Shown here: piece after piece, positions 11,085 through 22,830 of the stretch
Layout: every line of letters starts with the position of its first letter
Position numbering within the stretch: position 1 is the first letter of the stretch
Origin: Trichosphaerium sp. ATCC 40318
Lineage: Eukaryota; Discosea; Flabellinia; Trichosidae
Assembly (NCBI GenBank): GCA_038496445.1
Contig: JALMLS010000369.1
Location: 124,001 to 188,000, forward strand
Direction: 5' to 3'
Length of the DNA stretch: 64,000 nucleotides
Program-made: the position numbers and the translations under genes
Notes under the pieces: generated by a model
What the model was told of the DNA's origin: nothing
The model's input: only the letters and a program-made list of their open reading frames with translations
The model's database searches: none

Positions 11085-13100
11085 ATGTGGTTTGGTGTCG
11101 CACTCTCGTTGTCAAAAACGGCACCGGTACGTCATGACCACTTAATTTCGGAGCCCTAGTACTCATAGCGTTAATTCTGGAGTTGATTGACTTTTTCTCG
11201 TCAGAAAGGAGGCAAATACGCCAAGCTGGCACCGTGCGATCGCCCAAAGGCTTTTGGGATATACGTGACAATGTAGTTGAAGGGTTGGAAAAATATGCTC
11301 GTAGATTTCGCTTAAAAGTAATTTTTGAGCGTATATAACCTAATATTAAGGTTCTAGTAGGTTTTAGATGATTTTTACAAAACAGGAGTGGATGACGTTA
11401 GAGACGCTAAAATGGGCAAAATATTAAGCTGGTAATGCTATTGACGTTAAAAAAGTGCTTATAAATTAAAGCGGTGGTGATTCTCTATGCAAAGTGTTGC
11501 AACTCGCATATCCCAACCATGAATGGATACCATGGAACTTTCTGTACGTAATACATCTACCTGTCAAACATTGACACTTCCTAGATCATCACCACATCAC
11601 CAATGGTCATACGTAGAGAATCAGCGAGCAAAATTCGATGAACTCGCACAAGCGTTGAACTACAAGATCGTAGCAGACTTTTACAGTGTAAACTATACTC
11701 ACATGAAGGACTATGGATGTTTAGGTCTATTGAGAAGGTACTTTGACGCTAGAACCCTGCTGCTTGTTTCTTATTCTTACGTTTTGTTGCTTGAGAATAG
11801 ATATGGCAACAGTATTTTCATGGCATTGCAGACTATGTATCCTCAACAAAAATGGGATAGAACAAAGTTCATAAAGACGTATGTCCACTTCATAATACCA
11901 AGAAAAGAATTCCAGTTGAGCGCTTCTTCATTCGACTTGTGTTGGCCTAAAAAGAAATGTCATTTTTTTCAACCTTTTTTTAAACCTTTTGTCTCCGAAC
12001 CTGATTCAATAATTACACCATATTTTTGTGCTTTTTAGCTGATAATTTGGTGAAAATTTGGTGATGTTTCTATAGGGTTCATAAGCCAAGGAAGAAAGTG
12101 ATTCCTGTCGTGACTTCATCAGGTAACTTAACTTTGATACAAAATCAACGGGAGTATTTTGATGAGATGGGTCAACAGTTTGGTTACAAGACTCTTGATG
12201 ATTGGTATAAAGTCAAGCCATCTCAAATAAGTCGTGGTTATATACGACGTTTAGTAGAAAAGTACGTTGTTTGATTGTTAACGCTTTAAGAAAATAAGAG
12301 GAAAAAACCAAAATGCGCCAAACTTTAATCCTTTGTATTTAGATATTTTGACTCCTCTATCACCAAAGCTGTTGTCGCAGTTTATCCCGAGTACCCATGG
12401 GACAATGATTCATTCGTAGAGTACGCAAAAATTAGAGTTGTGTTGGTGACACTGGGCGTTCGATTGAACAAACAAAAAGTATCGTACTAATTTTATTTTT
12501 GTTTGTAGAACGAGTACTTTTTTGAAGCGAAGGGAAAAAGGCTTTTGGAAGAATAAGAGAAATGCTGTCAAGTATTTGCTTGAGTTAGAGAAGGAATTCA
12601 ACATCTCAGAGCCAACTGCTTGGTACATTTTGTATTTTTTGGGCTTAAAATATTCTTATTTTTTTCGTACCTTTTACTCTCTTCTCAATGCATATTTATT
12701 GGTATGTTTATGTGCTCCGTAAGAGAGGAAAATGTGCTCCATACATACGTCAAAACTCTACTTACAACACCCACTTCCAAACATACAGAGCTCCAAAACA
12801 ACTCTCATAACTTACTGAACACTTAGGTATCGTATTGGATATGATAGGATTGCTGAAATTGGTGGGAGAGGTTTTCGTATTTATCTATTAAAAACATTGA
12901 ATATTGTTTATCCTGATTACGACTGGGATAAGGGTACTTTTGCAAATATGAAAACAAACTCAAAGCAATGGTACCAACAAGAACTACAACTTTTTTTTTT
13001 TGTATTTATTTTCAAAACAACTTGGACTTACGAGAGGTAGGGTATTGTTGAAATCTGCTAAAGATATATTTTTCATTAAGCAAACAGTGAAGTGATCGTT
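11085..13100 (+). CDS. Repeat protein (W-NQR-DWY-GG-YPE repeats), nuclease-less paralogue
   Basis: At least four divergent copies of a repeat of about 60 residues are spread over short exons. Each has an aromatic/N start, an L..A...L helix, a DWY/DFY motif, an L..YG/GG loop, and ends near YPE..W. Copy 1: FWDIRDNVVEGLEKYARRF ... LAYPNHEWIPWNF. Copy 2: VENQRAKFDELAQALNYK, DFYSV, MALQTMYPQQKWDRTKF. Copy 3: NQREYFDEMGQQFGYK, LDDWYKVKPSQI, VAVYPEYPWDNDSF. Copy 4: FWKNKRNAVKYLLELEKEF, IGGRGFRIYLLKT, IVYPDYDWDKGTF. A partial fifth copy (QLGLTRGRVLLKS) is followed by stops. No nuclease domain follows, unlike the paralogue at 25.1-27.5 kb. The start is uncertain; ATG 11085 is one option. It may be a truncated or decaying copy. 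Function unknown. Confidence 0.55.
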
Positions 13101-13219
13101 GGGAATGTAAAGAATGCGATAAAGCATCTCTTGATAAAGCAAACCTCAATACTGTGCATAGTGATGGCAATACCAGACATAGTATTGGATAGCATCAATA
13201 CGAAGGAACATAAATGAAA

Positions 13220-13788
13220 CCAAGACAAACCACTGGCTCACAGAGCAGTAAGATGTATTAATAGTAAGAATAAACAAATGACGTTACATTATCGTTAGGC
13301 CATTGGAGTTGCTTGACTCTTTTATTGCTTAGATGGGACACCGTCACAAACACGCTATAGTAATGCTCAAATATGCGCATGTGATAGCGTTCACTACACG
13401 TGAAAAAATGTGACTTTTCTATCCACGCGTACCAGCGCAAAAAAAAACCATGAGGAGTGTTGTAACAGTTTTGATGGATAGAACCACAATAGCATGTAAA
13501 ATCACTAAATTTTTATTCTAGCTAGCATGCTATTTGTATCTGGGCAAGTGGCTTAACAGAAAGTCAATCTTAAGGTAGTTGCAAGCACTTAGACATGGAT
13601 ATGTACTTAGTCCTGTTTACGCTAACAAATAAATGGTTTGTAGTACGCTAAAGAGAGTTAATTTTTTTCAATTTTAAAAATACCAACCGCGATGGCCAAC
13701 TCGAGAAGTGTTAGCAATACATACATTTTTATAGAGAAACAATTGTTAGATGCTTATGTAAACAAATAGGCCATTACTATTAGTAAAC
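13220..13788. other. Intergenic spacer, nothing recognised
   Basis: Between the convergent repeat-protein and receptor genes. Only short open frames without family signatures; a CACGTG lies near 13394. Confidence 0.4.
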
Positions 13789-16700
13789 TCAAGTTTCTTT
13801 TGCATCATTAATGACAATATCCAAGTCCGTAAAAGTTGGTCTAGCAGAAGAAGAAAACGCCCAACAGTTTTCCATGATACTCTTCCATTGCTGATGAACG
13901 CGATCATCCAATTCAGGTGTATATCCTTTATCTCTGATACGAACAGCAAGATCAAACAAATCATCTACTTCTCCAAAAGGAATTGTCCTGTAAATGAGCT
14001 CATACATAACCATTCCAAATGACCAAACCTGCGAAACCATTAACAATATTGTTGGAAGTGCGTTTGGACTTACATCACTTTTAGGTTCATACAACTTTCT
14101 CATCGACTCTGGACTCATCCATCGTACTGGTCCAATATCGTTCTTTGTCTCTTGTGCTTTCCCTGAGATTGCTGATTTTCTAAACCAAATGACATTACTG
14201 TTAATCTACCATTAGAATACATACCTTGACATCCCGAAGTCACTTATTTTTAACTTATTGCCTTCTGATATCTAGTAACACAAGGTCAGTTTTGTTGGTT
14301 AATTGGAATTGTCTACCAAGATATTTCTGCATGCAAGATCCCTAAATAAATGTCATTATCCCAATCAATAAGTAATCTAAACGTACCTATGAACGATCAT
14401 ATTTTTATGAAGAAAAGTCATCCCTTCTACAATTGAACTTAAAAACGTTTTGATTTCATTGAATGTAAAGTCATCTTCCTTTGTGTTATACAATTCTTCC
14501 AGCGATCCATTAGCCATAAACTCCAATACCAACATTGGCTTTCCATCCAGGAAACAAAGTCCCAAAGTGCCAACAATATTTGGATGAGGTGCAAGACTCA
14601 TATTTACTTCAACCTTCAAACAAAACTCATTATTTCTCAAATTACATCTGCAGATGTAGTACCTCCTGTAGAAAGCTCTGATTTGCCTCGGGACCGAGAC
14701 TTGATATCTTTACAGCAACATCTATTCCTTTGTATTTAGCTTTCATAACGGACCCAAAACTCCCGTCACCTTGAACAAAGTTAAATACAACTAAAGTAAC
14801 ATTACTACAAACCAAGTTTGTCGCCAAATAAAAGCTCATCATATTGAATCCTAGCGGATCTCACAGCGTTTTCTCTAAATACTGATTGGTCTGGCACTGC
14901 AGAGTATGGGGATGGTTGCATTTTGATATCATTTTTTGAATTGATACTCTGCAATTCGTGTTCACTGCTAGGTATGTCACGTTTAGTATAGTTCCAAATC
15001 GCTAAACCAGCTATAAGGACTAACAGAAGTAGAACAGCCAAAACACTGATCACTATTATCACTAAACAAACATTAGCATGTCATAAGTAGTGTTGTTATG
15101 CCTATGTCAGTAGAAGCAATTGAAGGGGTTGAAAAAGTGCCACTGGATGAGTTTGCTACTACAGGAGACATCGTTGGAAGTACAGTTGGCGAGGTTGTCG
15201 GAGGTAGCGTTGTCGGACTATTTGTTGGTGATAAGGTCGTTGGAGGCATAGTTGTAGGTATGAGAGGGAGTATATCACTGAAACAATTTGGATCAGGTTC
15301 GTAGAGACATTCTGGATTGTAGAATGTTTGATTTGGAGCTTCAGGAATTTGAAATGGAGCCAAATGCCAACTTGTTATGTTCGGGTTGTATATCATACAT
15401 GGTGGTGTTTGTTCTTGGCATATCTAGAGTTATGGTTTGTGAAGATATAAAGTACATTAGCGTACATCTGACAGATTCACAGCTTTACACCCTGGAAACT
15501 TGTTAAATACAGGAAATTCGTTGGTAGTGTTTGTGTCACAATAATCCAATGTATGTGATCCTCCTTCTTCACAAACAAATGCAGGTGATCCAGGAACTCT
15601 TTTTTCAGTAACACAGTTTCTAGTTGAAATATCACAGTACGAAATGGTACATATATCTGAAGATACACAAGGAGGGAAGCACTCTGCAGCCATTAGAGCA
15701 CACTCTGGACCATTCATGTACTCGCATTCAATTGGCGCTTCAAGAGTGTTAAGCATGTTTAGTTGTAAAGAATTTGAACTTACCATTTGCACACAGGGCA
15801 AATGGTGCATGAAGTAAAGCATCTGGATTGCAAAATGAAGGTGAACCACCTATTTAAATTAGTGTTAACAGATGGATTCATATCACTGAAAACCGGTACA
15901 TTGTACACTAGTTGGTGAGCCAACGTTAGGGAAGATATCATTTAGTGGAAAATGACAACCTTCATCTGCACTCCTACATTCGTTTGCTGTACATGGATTT
16001 GTGTCGTCGCATGTAGCATTCTCGCAATTACATTCTTGTTTGCATGTACATTCTGCTTTGCATGTTGGGCCGCACAAACTTCGTACTTCTATGGAGGTAT
16101 CAGTATTAGAGTGTTAACTGTATATCTCCTTACCCTGACATATTTGAGGTGAAATAATCGGTAAAACACGTGATGACAGAAATATGGCGTTTGTGATATT
16201 GACGGTATTTGGAAGTGGTAGAAGATTGGAGTCTGTTGATCCGATTGAAATTGAGTGAATTGTAAATCCCTATTTTTTCTCAATACCATATAAATTATGT
16301 TGCTTTGATACCTCAGATTCGAGAGTGTTTGTGATATTGTCATTTGAATCAAAACCATCACATTTGGAACCATGATATTGATTGACAATCATTACTTTTT
16401 TATTTCGTCCATTTCTTCCATATTTATCGAAATGATCACGTGCAACCGACAATCCTGAAATCTTTTAGCGAACAAATTAACTATTTTAATTTATCTTTTG
16501 GCGGGTACCTGTTGTGACATCATGACAGCCTCCCATCACGTTGATACTTCGAATGGTATTAAGCTGATCAAGAAAGTAAGATTTGGAGTGACTCCCCAAA
16601 GGCAACACAACTTGAGCTGTATCTCGATACAACGTGATGCCAGTACGATATCCATACTCTCCAAGTTTGAGAGGTGTGATCACATCAATGATAAATAGGA

Positions 16701-17905
16701 AGTACAAGTCCCAGTTTAAGTAGAGGCAACATTCTTCGAATGATCTGTTGAAATGACCAAATCCTCCAGAAACTTGAAAACATTGGGAGTCTTGATTAAC
16801 TGTGTTAAAATATGTCTTAACAGTGTATATTCTGTACCTCCAGTACCACAAGTTACATCGTTCAAGGCATTTTGAGAAGCGTCGATTACTACAAATACAT
16901 GAGCTTGTCACGTGTTACAGAACACTTAACTTACCAAACATTAAATCTGCTGTATCTACACATAGAGCATCACTACAATCATTTGATATTGTTGGTGGCG
17001 AGTAACTCATCGTAGCTTTGAAGAGATCATTCAATTCAATAATAACTCCATCAGAAAGCACAATCCTAATAACAAAAAAGTTTTTAAGTGGTTTTTTTTT
17101 TGTGAACGCAGCTAGGGTTCTTCGTACCTTACTAAAGTGTCTTCTCCTAAAAAGAATAGTTCTTGGACATCAAAAAAAGTGTCTTGAACACCGGGCAGAG
17201 GCTGTCGTCGGTAGTGAGTCCTAAGGTTGTTAGTAAGTCGACTGTGCAAATATATGGTACATTATAAAAAGACCTTACGTGTTTATTAGTTTGTACGAAG
17301 GTTCGTTCGAAAAGCCTGGCGGAAGGAAGCCAGCTGGGAATTTTGTTCTATGCTTGATAGTCACATTGTGTTTTTCTTCTCTTTCAAGCCATGATGCAGG
17401 ATTGAACGGCTCCTCACTCATCTCGACATCAATCTTTACTCGTTTGACACATTCGTTCTCACATGCTATACGTTGTATTATCATATTCTAAACAAGTAAC
17501 ATTAATTCAATCACTGAATTTACACTTTACAAACGTTCTTTTACTTACCGACGTACTCTCATAACTATCCACATAGTGTTTCACGGTGTTTTCTTGAGTG
17601 AAATATGCATCCGCATTGATTATAGTGACGTCTTCAAAGTCCATTGAGTAGCCAAATTTACCATATTGTACAGCCTTTTTATAATTATAAATACCCTGTA
17701 ACTTGTTTTGACCGAAACTGTACTTACAATACTTGAATTATTTCCATATATAATTGCCTCTGATTCTAGTATTGCTACCCCTACGGCTGCGTTTACTAGA
17801 ACAACGCAAGTCGTAAAGACTAAAAGCAATATTCCTGATTTAACTAATCTATGTTTTAACTCCGCCACGTGATTAAAGGTGTAAAAACGTGCCTCGGGGA
17901 TACAT
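13789..17905 (-). CDS. Receptor tyrosine kinase with VWA and Cys-rich ectodomain (copy 1)
   Basis: Single-pass receptor kinase. The ATG at 17905 starts a tiny exon (MYPRGT) spliced to a signal anchor (LVKSGILLLVFTTCVVLV). The ectodomain has an N-terminal region with Cys (IACENECVKRVKI). A von Willebrand A-like domain follows (IDVITPLKLGEYGYRTGITL, LPLGSHSKSYFLDQLN, GLSVARDHFDKYGRNG), then a Cys-rich module (CKAECTCKQECNC, CDDTNPCTANEC). Next are a second Cys module (CVSSDICTISYCD, RVPGSPAFVCEEGG), the block SWHLAPFQIPEAPNQTFYNP and a Thr/Pro mucin-like stalk. The span is VISVLAVLLLLVLIAGLAIW. The kinase shows GDGSFGSV, VAVKI, HRDLACRN (split over a 25-nt exon), DFGMSR and CWAFSSSARPTF, which is tyrosine-kinase type. 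No frame break was seen. Confidence 0.85.
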
Positions 17906-18239
17906 AGTTACAGATAAAATATGATCCTTTTATTAATTAAACTCCAGAAACCAAGATAGCCTACAACCACGTGACGGTTGATTGTTTTCCAAAGTTTAAG
18001 ACGTTGTATCTTGAAAAGTAGATTTTTCTATTGAATTACTTGTTCTCGTTTTAAGGAAGGCTACTGGAATGTATATCCTGGCGTATCAAATAAAAATTAC
18101 TGTAACGTTTACCATCATAGCATATTAATTCCCAAAAAAGCACTTGGGTTTGCTAAACCCAACAAAGAAAATAATAAAAGAAATGTTATTTCAGTTTTAT
18201 GCTTTTCGGAACGTTGTACAGTAAACTATGACACCCTGT
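17906..18239. other. Upstream region of receptor copy 1
   Basis: Lies between the receptor start and the 3' end of the membrane-protein gene. A CACGTG sits at about 17971. A hairpin-like pair (TTGGGTTTAGCAAACCCAA when read on the minus strand) sits near 18147 and could be a 3' processing or terminator-like stem for either gene. No coding signal seen. Confidence 0.35.
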
Positions 18240-20913
18240 TTATAAAGGATTAGGAGCATTTATCATAAGCCTTCCAAGTTGACCTATGAGAGCAGATACT
18301 GTAATTGTTACAACAACATTTTTAAGTCCAGGCGTCAACTCAAATACTGAAAGCCTTGGTGGTGGCTCTAGCGATGTCATATAGAAAACAAACTCTTGCA
18401 TCAAGCTTGCAAGTTGTTTACCAGATGTAGGCACTTCATTTCCGCTATCCCTAAAACACATAAGTGAGTTTGATAGGTGTTTGAAAGAAATGTCGTTTTC
18501 TCCACGTGGAAAAAAGAATTTACAAAAATTGCTTTGAAAAAAACCATCACGTACTCTTGCTCTAATGACTCAAGTATGAGTTCTACCTTTTTATCAAGTA
18601 ATAATTCTTTATGTCTTTTAAATTCTGTACTTATACTGACACCTGATAGCATATTAGTTGGGTCTTACAAACAACAGTTATTCTCATATGTTACTTATAA
18701 ATACCTAGATCAATAGCAACAAAAATTTCTATCGAAATTACCACAAATTTAAACCAAATCATGCTCCTGTTAAGCGAGGGAAATGAGTAAGTTGCACAAC
18801 CTTTTAGAAAGAAATTCCTAACCTGTAATCATCGACAATGATATCTAAAACAGAAAAAGTCAGAAAAAACTGAGAAACTTTCTGGAGAAAAGAATATACC
18901 GAACAAGAGCTCATCAATGGCTAGAACGATCAAGCACATGGCCCATCCACCAAATTGAAAGAGGAGTACAAGAGATGCCTTGATAGCAAGGCAAAGTTAA
19001 AAATATTTATTGGTTTTCTGAAAACGTTGTCATACCTGGTTCCAATGTGGCAAAGCAGTTCTTCCAGACTGAACAGACAACTAGCAAATAAAAGTTTTAA
19101 TGTTACGAAATCTTGATGTAGAAAACAAACTGCCTGTGGAGGTAGTACTTCTCAACAAAAGTGGAAAAAAAGTACTGAAGTTGTCGTCAACAAATATCTT
19201 TCGGCTTAACGTACCAGTAGGTATTGTCTAGTCTTGTACCAAGTCACAAGACCTTCCCATGTATCTATATTTAAAAACCTTCCATAATCGCACCTACAAG
19301 ATTTAGGAGTCTTTAATACTACAACATTGAAAAAGATTTGTGCGTACTTAATATTCGACGAGTTTTCTGCTGTTACTAAAATAGCTTTTGTGTACTTTAC
19401 AACAATACGTCTGATTTCAACGATACTTGCCATCAAACCTTTACCAAAGAAAAAAGTTAGCTTGTCTTAAATCAAAGAAACACTGGTTTTTTAGATGATA
19501 ACATTCTAAATTTAGCGTTGCATGTACCGAGCCAAAGCCAGCTCTCTATGAATGCAATATAGAAAATGAATAGTCTGTCTATTACCAATTTGACAGTGTC
19601 ATGGCCTGTAATCCGGAATCCAAAAGGTATTGTAAAAAGCGGAACAACCTGTAGAGATAAAAAATCAAAGATGTGTATTAATGTTTTACCTTGTAACCAG
19701 GTACTGCTGCGATGAGCCCAGCTCCAACACAGAATAAAACAGATAAAGTCATCCAATACCAGCTTAAATGTGTACTTGCTGATTTCATCACCTATAAAGC
19801 ACGCTCAGATAAAGAATATGTAAAATGTTGTTTGAAACCTTCAATATTGGAAAGTCTTTTAGAAGATCTTCTTCAGGAATAAGCTATAATAAGAATTATG
19901 TTAATTATAGATTTAGAACATCAGTCACACGTGCATCTTCATGAAGCGTCTCCCAAAAATTAATAGCAGCTTCGCGTTGGGCAGCACTCTGAAGTAAATC
20001 CTCAAGTTCGCCTAGAACGTCACGTGTTACAACCTTAACATTGAAAGTCAGATACACAAAACGGAAAAACCGATCAATTACTGTATGTCTATTATTCAAG
20101 TCAGTACTGAACACCAAAATAAGTCCAACCTCTCCGATCGTGTACATGTAACTAACAACAAAAAAGTAAGCTGGTTTTTAATTTTTTTTCTACTTGCAAA
20201 ACAAAGCTTTCTCGTGGTACTACACCCCAAACAAGGATAACAACAGACATTAGAGATAAAGGACTAATAAATATTTAGTATACACATACATTGTAATTGC
20301 ACATACAATGTTAGTAGACCAAGTATCATTGTGTATTTTAAATGTTTTTCGCGATAGTAATCTATACAACAAATATATAACCCATAAAAGAATATGAATA
20401 AAGTCCAAAGAAACGGCACAGTAGCTCCTGGGAAAACAATAAGTAACACATGGTATACATGTCAAATATTGGCGTACCTATGACCAACATAACAGAGAAC
20501 CTGGCTATATTCCATGCCCACGCAGCTAAAAATTTCTGTCAACTAAAAAAACAAGCTCTGAATACGATTTCATTACGCACTATGTGTTTGGGTTGGCCTG
20601 ATAGTAGGCATAGAGACCTTAGAAAGACAATATCACAATGACATTAGAAATAACTATAAATTCGTACCCTTAGCCCTGTTTGTCGCTCCTTGGGCGCTCT
20701 ATCAACCAATCTAAAATCACGTGACCTAAAACGTGTACATCAGAACAATATCTCCTGAGATTATATGTGGAAAGCGTACCACACCCTTTTGGTCATTTGG
20801 CGAACTAATGGAGTCTTTTCATCAAGTTCTACGTACTCACTACCATAGCAATCACAATATTAACGGTTAGGGTGTAAATACATATTAGCGTACGGTTTAC
20901 TGCCTCTTTCCAT
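18240..20913 (-). CDS. Multi-pass membrane protein, unrecognised family
   Basis: A many-exon gene whose first exon reads MERGSKP, spliced in frame to EYVELDEKTPLVRQMTKRVW. Hydrophobic spans follow: WNIARFSVMLVIG, PFLWTLFIFFYGLYICC, SLMSVVILVWGVV, MYTIGEVGLILVFS, WYWMTLSVLFCVGAGLIA, VVPLFTIPFGF and LFIFYIAFIESWLWLG. A hydrophilic stretch after the fourth span (ELEDLLQSAAQREAAINFWE) faintly recalls the start of an RGS domain, but it is too short to call. A cytosolic segment with RFLNIDTWEGLVTWYKTRQY precedes two more spans. It ends VSALIGQLGRLMINAPNPL. The topology suggests a receptor or transporter; I do not recognise the family. All exon junctions keep the frame, so it is probably intact. Confidence 0.6.
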
Positions 20914-20916
20914 TAT

Positions 20917-21880
20917 CTAATAAACCGTGAGAGATAAGGTTGCGTAGGTTAAGTACAAGTAATAATTCTCGGGGCTTGTGCCGACTTTACCGTGTTTGAC
21001 TATAACAAAAGGCGTGATTCTAGGATGATACGCCACTAGTGACTTCTGTTCATGCTTGTACTTGCGGTTGTACTTGTGAACTAGCATTTTGAAAAAGGCC
21101 TGAAATAGTTTGTTTAATACACTGATTGGCCTTTGACTTTTATTTCGCGTGAGTAGTACGGGTAGAACTCGGATAAGTTGCCTTGAGAAAAAACCGCTTG
21201 AGGTGCCAGAAAGGTAAATGGTATGAACCCCCTCAAGTACTTTAATGCTGCTATCAGTCACTGCTGGCATGTCTAAAACGCTTATAGTATGAACTCCCTT
21301 TAGCGACTTGATGCCATCATCCTTCACGTTTGAACCAGATAGATAAATAGCATGAACACCAGCAAGGGCTTTGATACCTTCGTTTGTCACGTTTTTACAA
21401 TTGCACTACGTTTATCTCATAGACACCCGCAAGTGCTTTGATTCCAGCATTGATACTGACGTTCTAGTAAGGTTTATTGTATGAACACCGCTCAACGCCT
21501 TAATACCTTCATCTGTCACATGTGTACATCTGTTAAAGTTAATGGAAAGAACTCCAGCCAGCGCTTTGAGATCATTATCATTGATAGCACTACTTTTCAT
21601 CCACAAGGCAGTTGTGCGTCTAGTAAAGTCTGTATCAATATTTCGACATCCGGATAGCAACGAAAACAAGGTATTATTTTCTACATTAACAACAATAGCA
21701 GTGTTGTTCATGATACCTTTGTACTGTCTTATTTGTATGATATCTGTAATGTCATAGATGTATATCTTTTTGTATCCAACCACTTGGTGGATGATTGAAT
21801 CTAGATTTTGCATTTGTATGCTTTAGAATGGTTGCAATAACCTCTGGAGGAAAATCATGTCCACCACTTTGTTTGTCAAT
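20917..21880 (-). pseudogene. F-box / leucine-rich-repeat gene, frame broken
   Basis: Read on the minus strand, an F-box-like start (DFPPEVIATILKHTNAKS) is followed by repeats of about 25 residues of the type VTDEGIKALAGVHTIYLSGT. The pieces lie in different frames. The F-box piece shifts by one base near 21800, and two more shifts occur between 21360 and 21440 inside the repeats. No intron resolves them cleanly. The last frame runs into about 80 residues of non-repeat sequence before its stop at 20917. Repeats of this GVHTLxLS type are known in F-box/LRR proteins of protists and large DNA viruses. Probably a decaying gene; a mis-assigned intron could explain one of the shifts. Confidence 0.5.
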
Positions 21881-22226
21881 TGCTGCCTTCTATATTTAGC
21901 CTTCAGAAAATTAAGATCTACAAGGTTTGTGCACGTACTGTTTTGTTTGCTTGGATTTGGGTAACTTTAACTGTTTATTACTCCATAGTTGACAAATAAC
22001 AAGAGATGTTGCGATTATGTAGAGAAAGGCATTTGCAATAGCCGATTATACTAAAAATTTGTGGCTCCACATCCCTTATTGTAAATACGTACTTCACATG
22101 TGCTGTACATCAATGGATTGAAAGGTATTTGGGAATCTAAGATAGACTTTTCCGAAGGATTTTGTGTCGCTTGACTGTTGTTGAACTCGAAACGTGCCCA
22201 TAATTCATTAACTGATTTCACAAAGC
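21881..22226. other. Spacer, nothing recognised
   Basis: AT-rich sequence between the F-box/LRR remnant and the small gene at 22227. No supported coding exon or RNA gene seen. Confidence 0.3.
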
Positions 22227-22523
22227 ATGGGAGAGGCTAAGGAGATAACATTTAACGATTTACTATGCCCTTTAAACAAAAGCTTTGATTCTGCTGGTCT
22301 AAACAGCTCATACGCTCTTGGATGGCAACGTGCCCATTACGACCTTGCGAAACATATTGATAATAACGACGCCAACGGAATTATATCATCACCGCAACCA
22401 AAATGCTCTGGACACTTTCATAAGGGTTGGAGCATGTCTAACGAATCTTGGCTTAGAGGGTGGAATGATTGTAAGACTAAAATGCTCTTGTACGTGATGC
22501 AAAGGAGAAATACCCCATTGTAA
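22227..22523 (+). CDS. Hypothetical 98-residue protein
   Basis: Uninterrupted ATG-to-TAA frame of 98 codons without introns, unusual among its neighbours. The sequence begins MGEAKEITFNDLLCPLNKSF and contains YALGWQRAHYDLAKHI, a CSGHFHKGW segment and ESWLRGWNDCKTKM. It has four Cys and three His, but not in a zinc-finger spacing I recognise. There is no signal peptide or membrane span. Codon use and lack of stops support coding, but no family is known to me. The 307 bases after it (to 22830) hold nothing recognisable. Confidence 0.5.
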   Translation: MGEAKEITFNDLLCPLNKSFDSAGLNSSYALGWQRAHYDLAKHIDNNDANGIISSPQPKCSGHFHKGWSMSNESWLRGWNDCKTKMLLYVMQRRNTPL

Positions 22524-22830
22524 CAAAATTAATAAATACTACGTGTCAACAGGCAAAGGAACACGTGGTAAAGATAGTTTTCCGTGAAAAGTAGTTTGGC
22601 CTAAACGGTGAAAGTATTTTAACTTTCTATTATTTTATCAACCCACATGGTTTGGTAAGTAAGTTGCCCACTTGCGTACCGTCGCATTAGACTCTACCGA
22701 ACTCCAACAAGGAGTGTGTTAATACACTTTTGGCATAGTGGTTTATAAGATGCGACAGTACCACATACGTATTGAGTGTGGAAAGTTCCTTTTTGGATTT
22801 ATTATTGTCACAAGTTCGTTTGGAAGAAAA

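Noticed and set aside
15098-15304. Open frame antisense to the Thr/Pro stalk of receptor copy 1
   Set aside because: Mirror of the low-complexity repeat on the coding strand.
17868-17876. GTG as start codon of receptor copy 1 (and TTG at the same place in copy 2)
   Set aside because: Both fit the end of a first intron; ATG exons at 17905 and 44067 splice in frame to the signal peptide.
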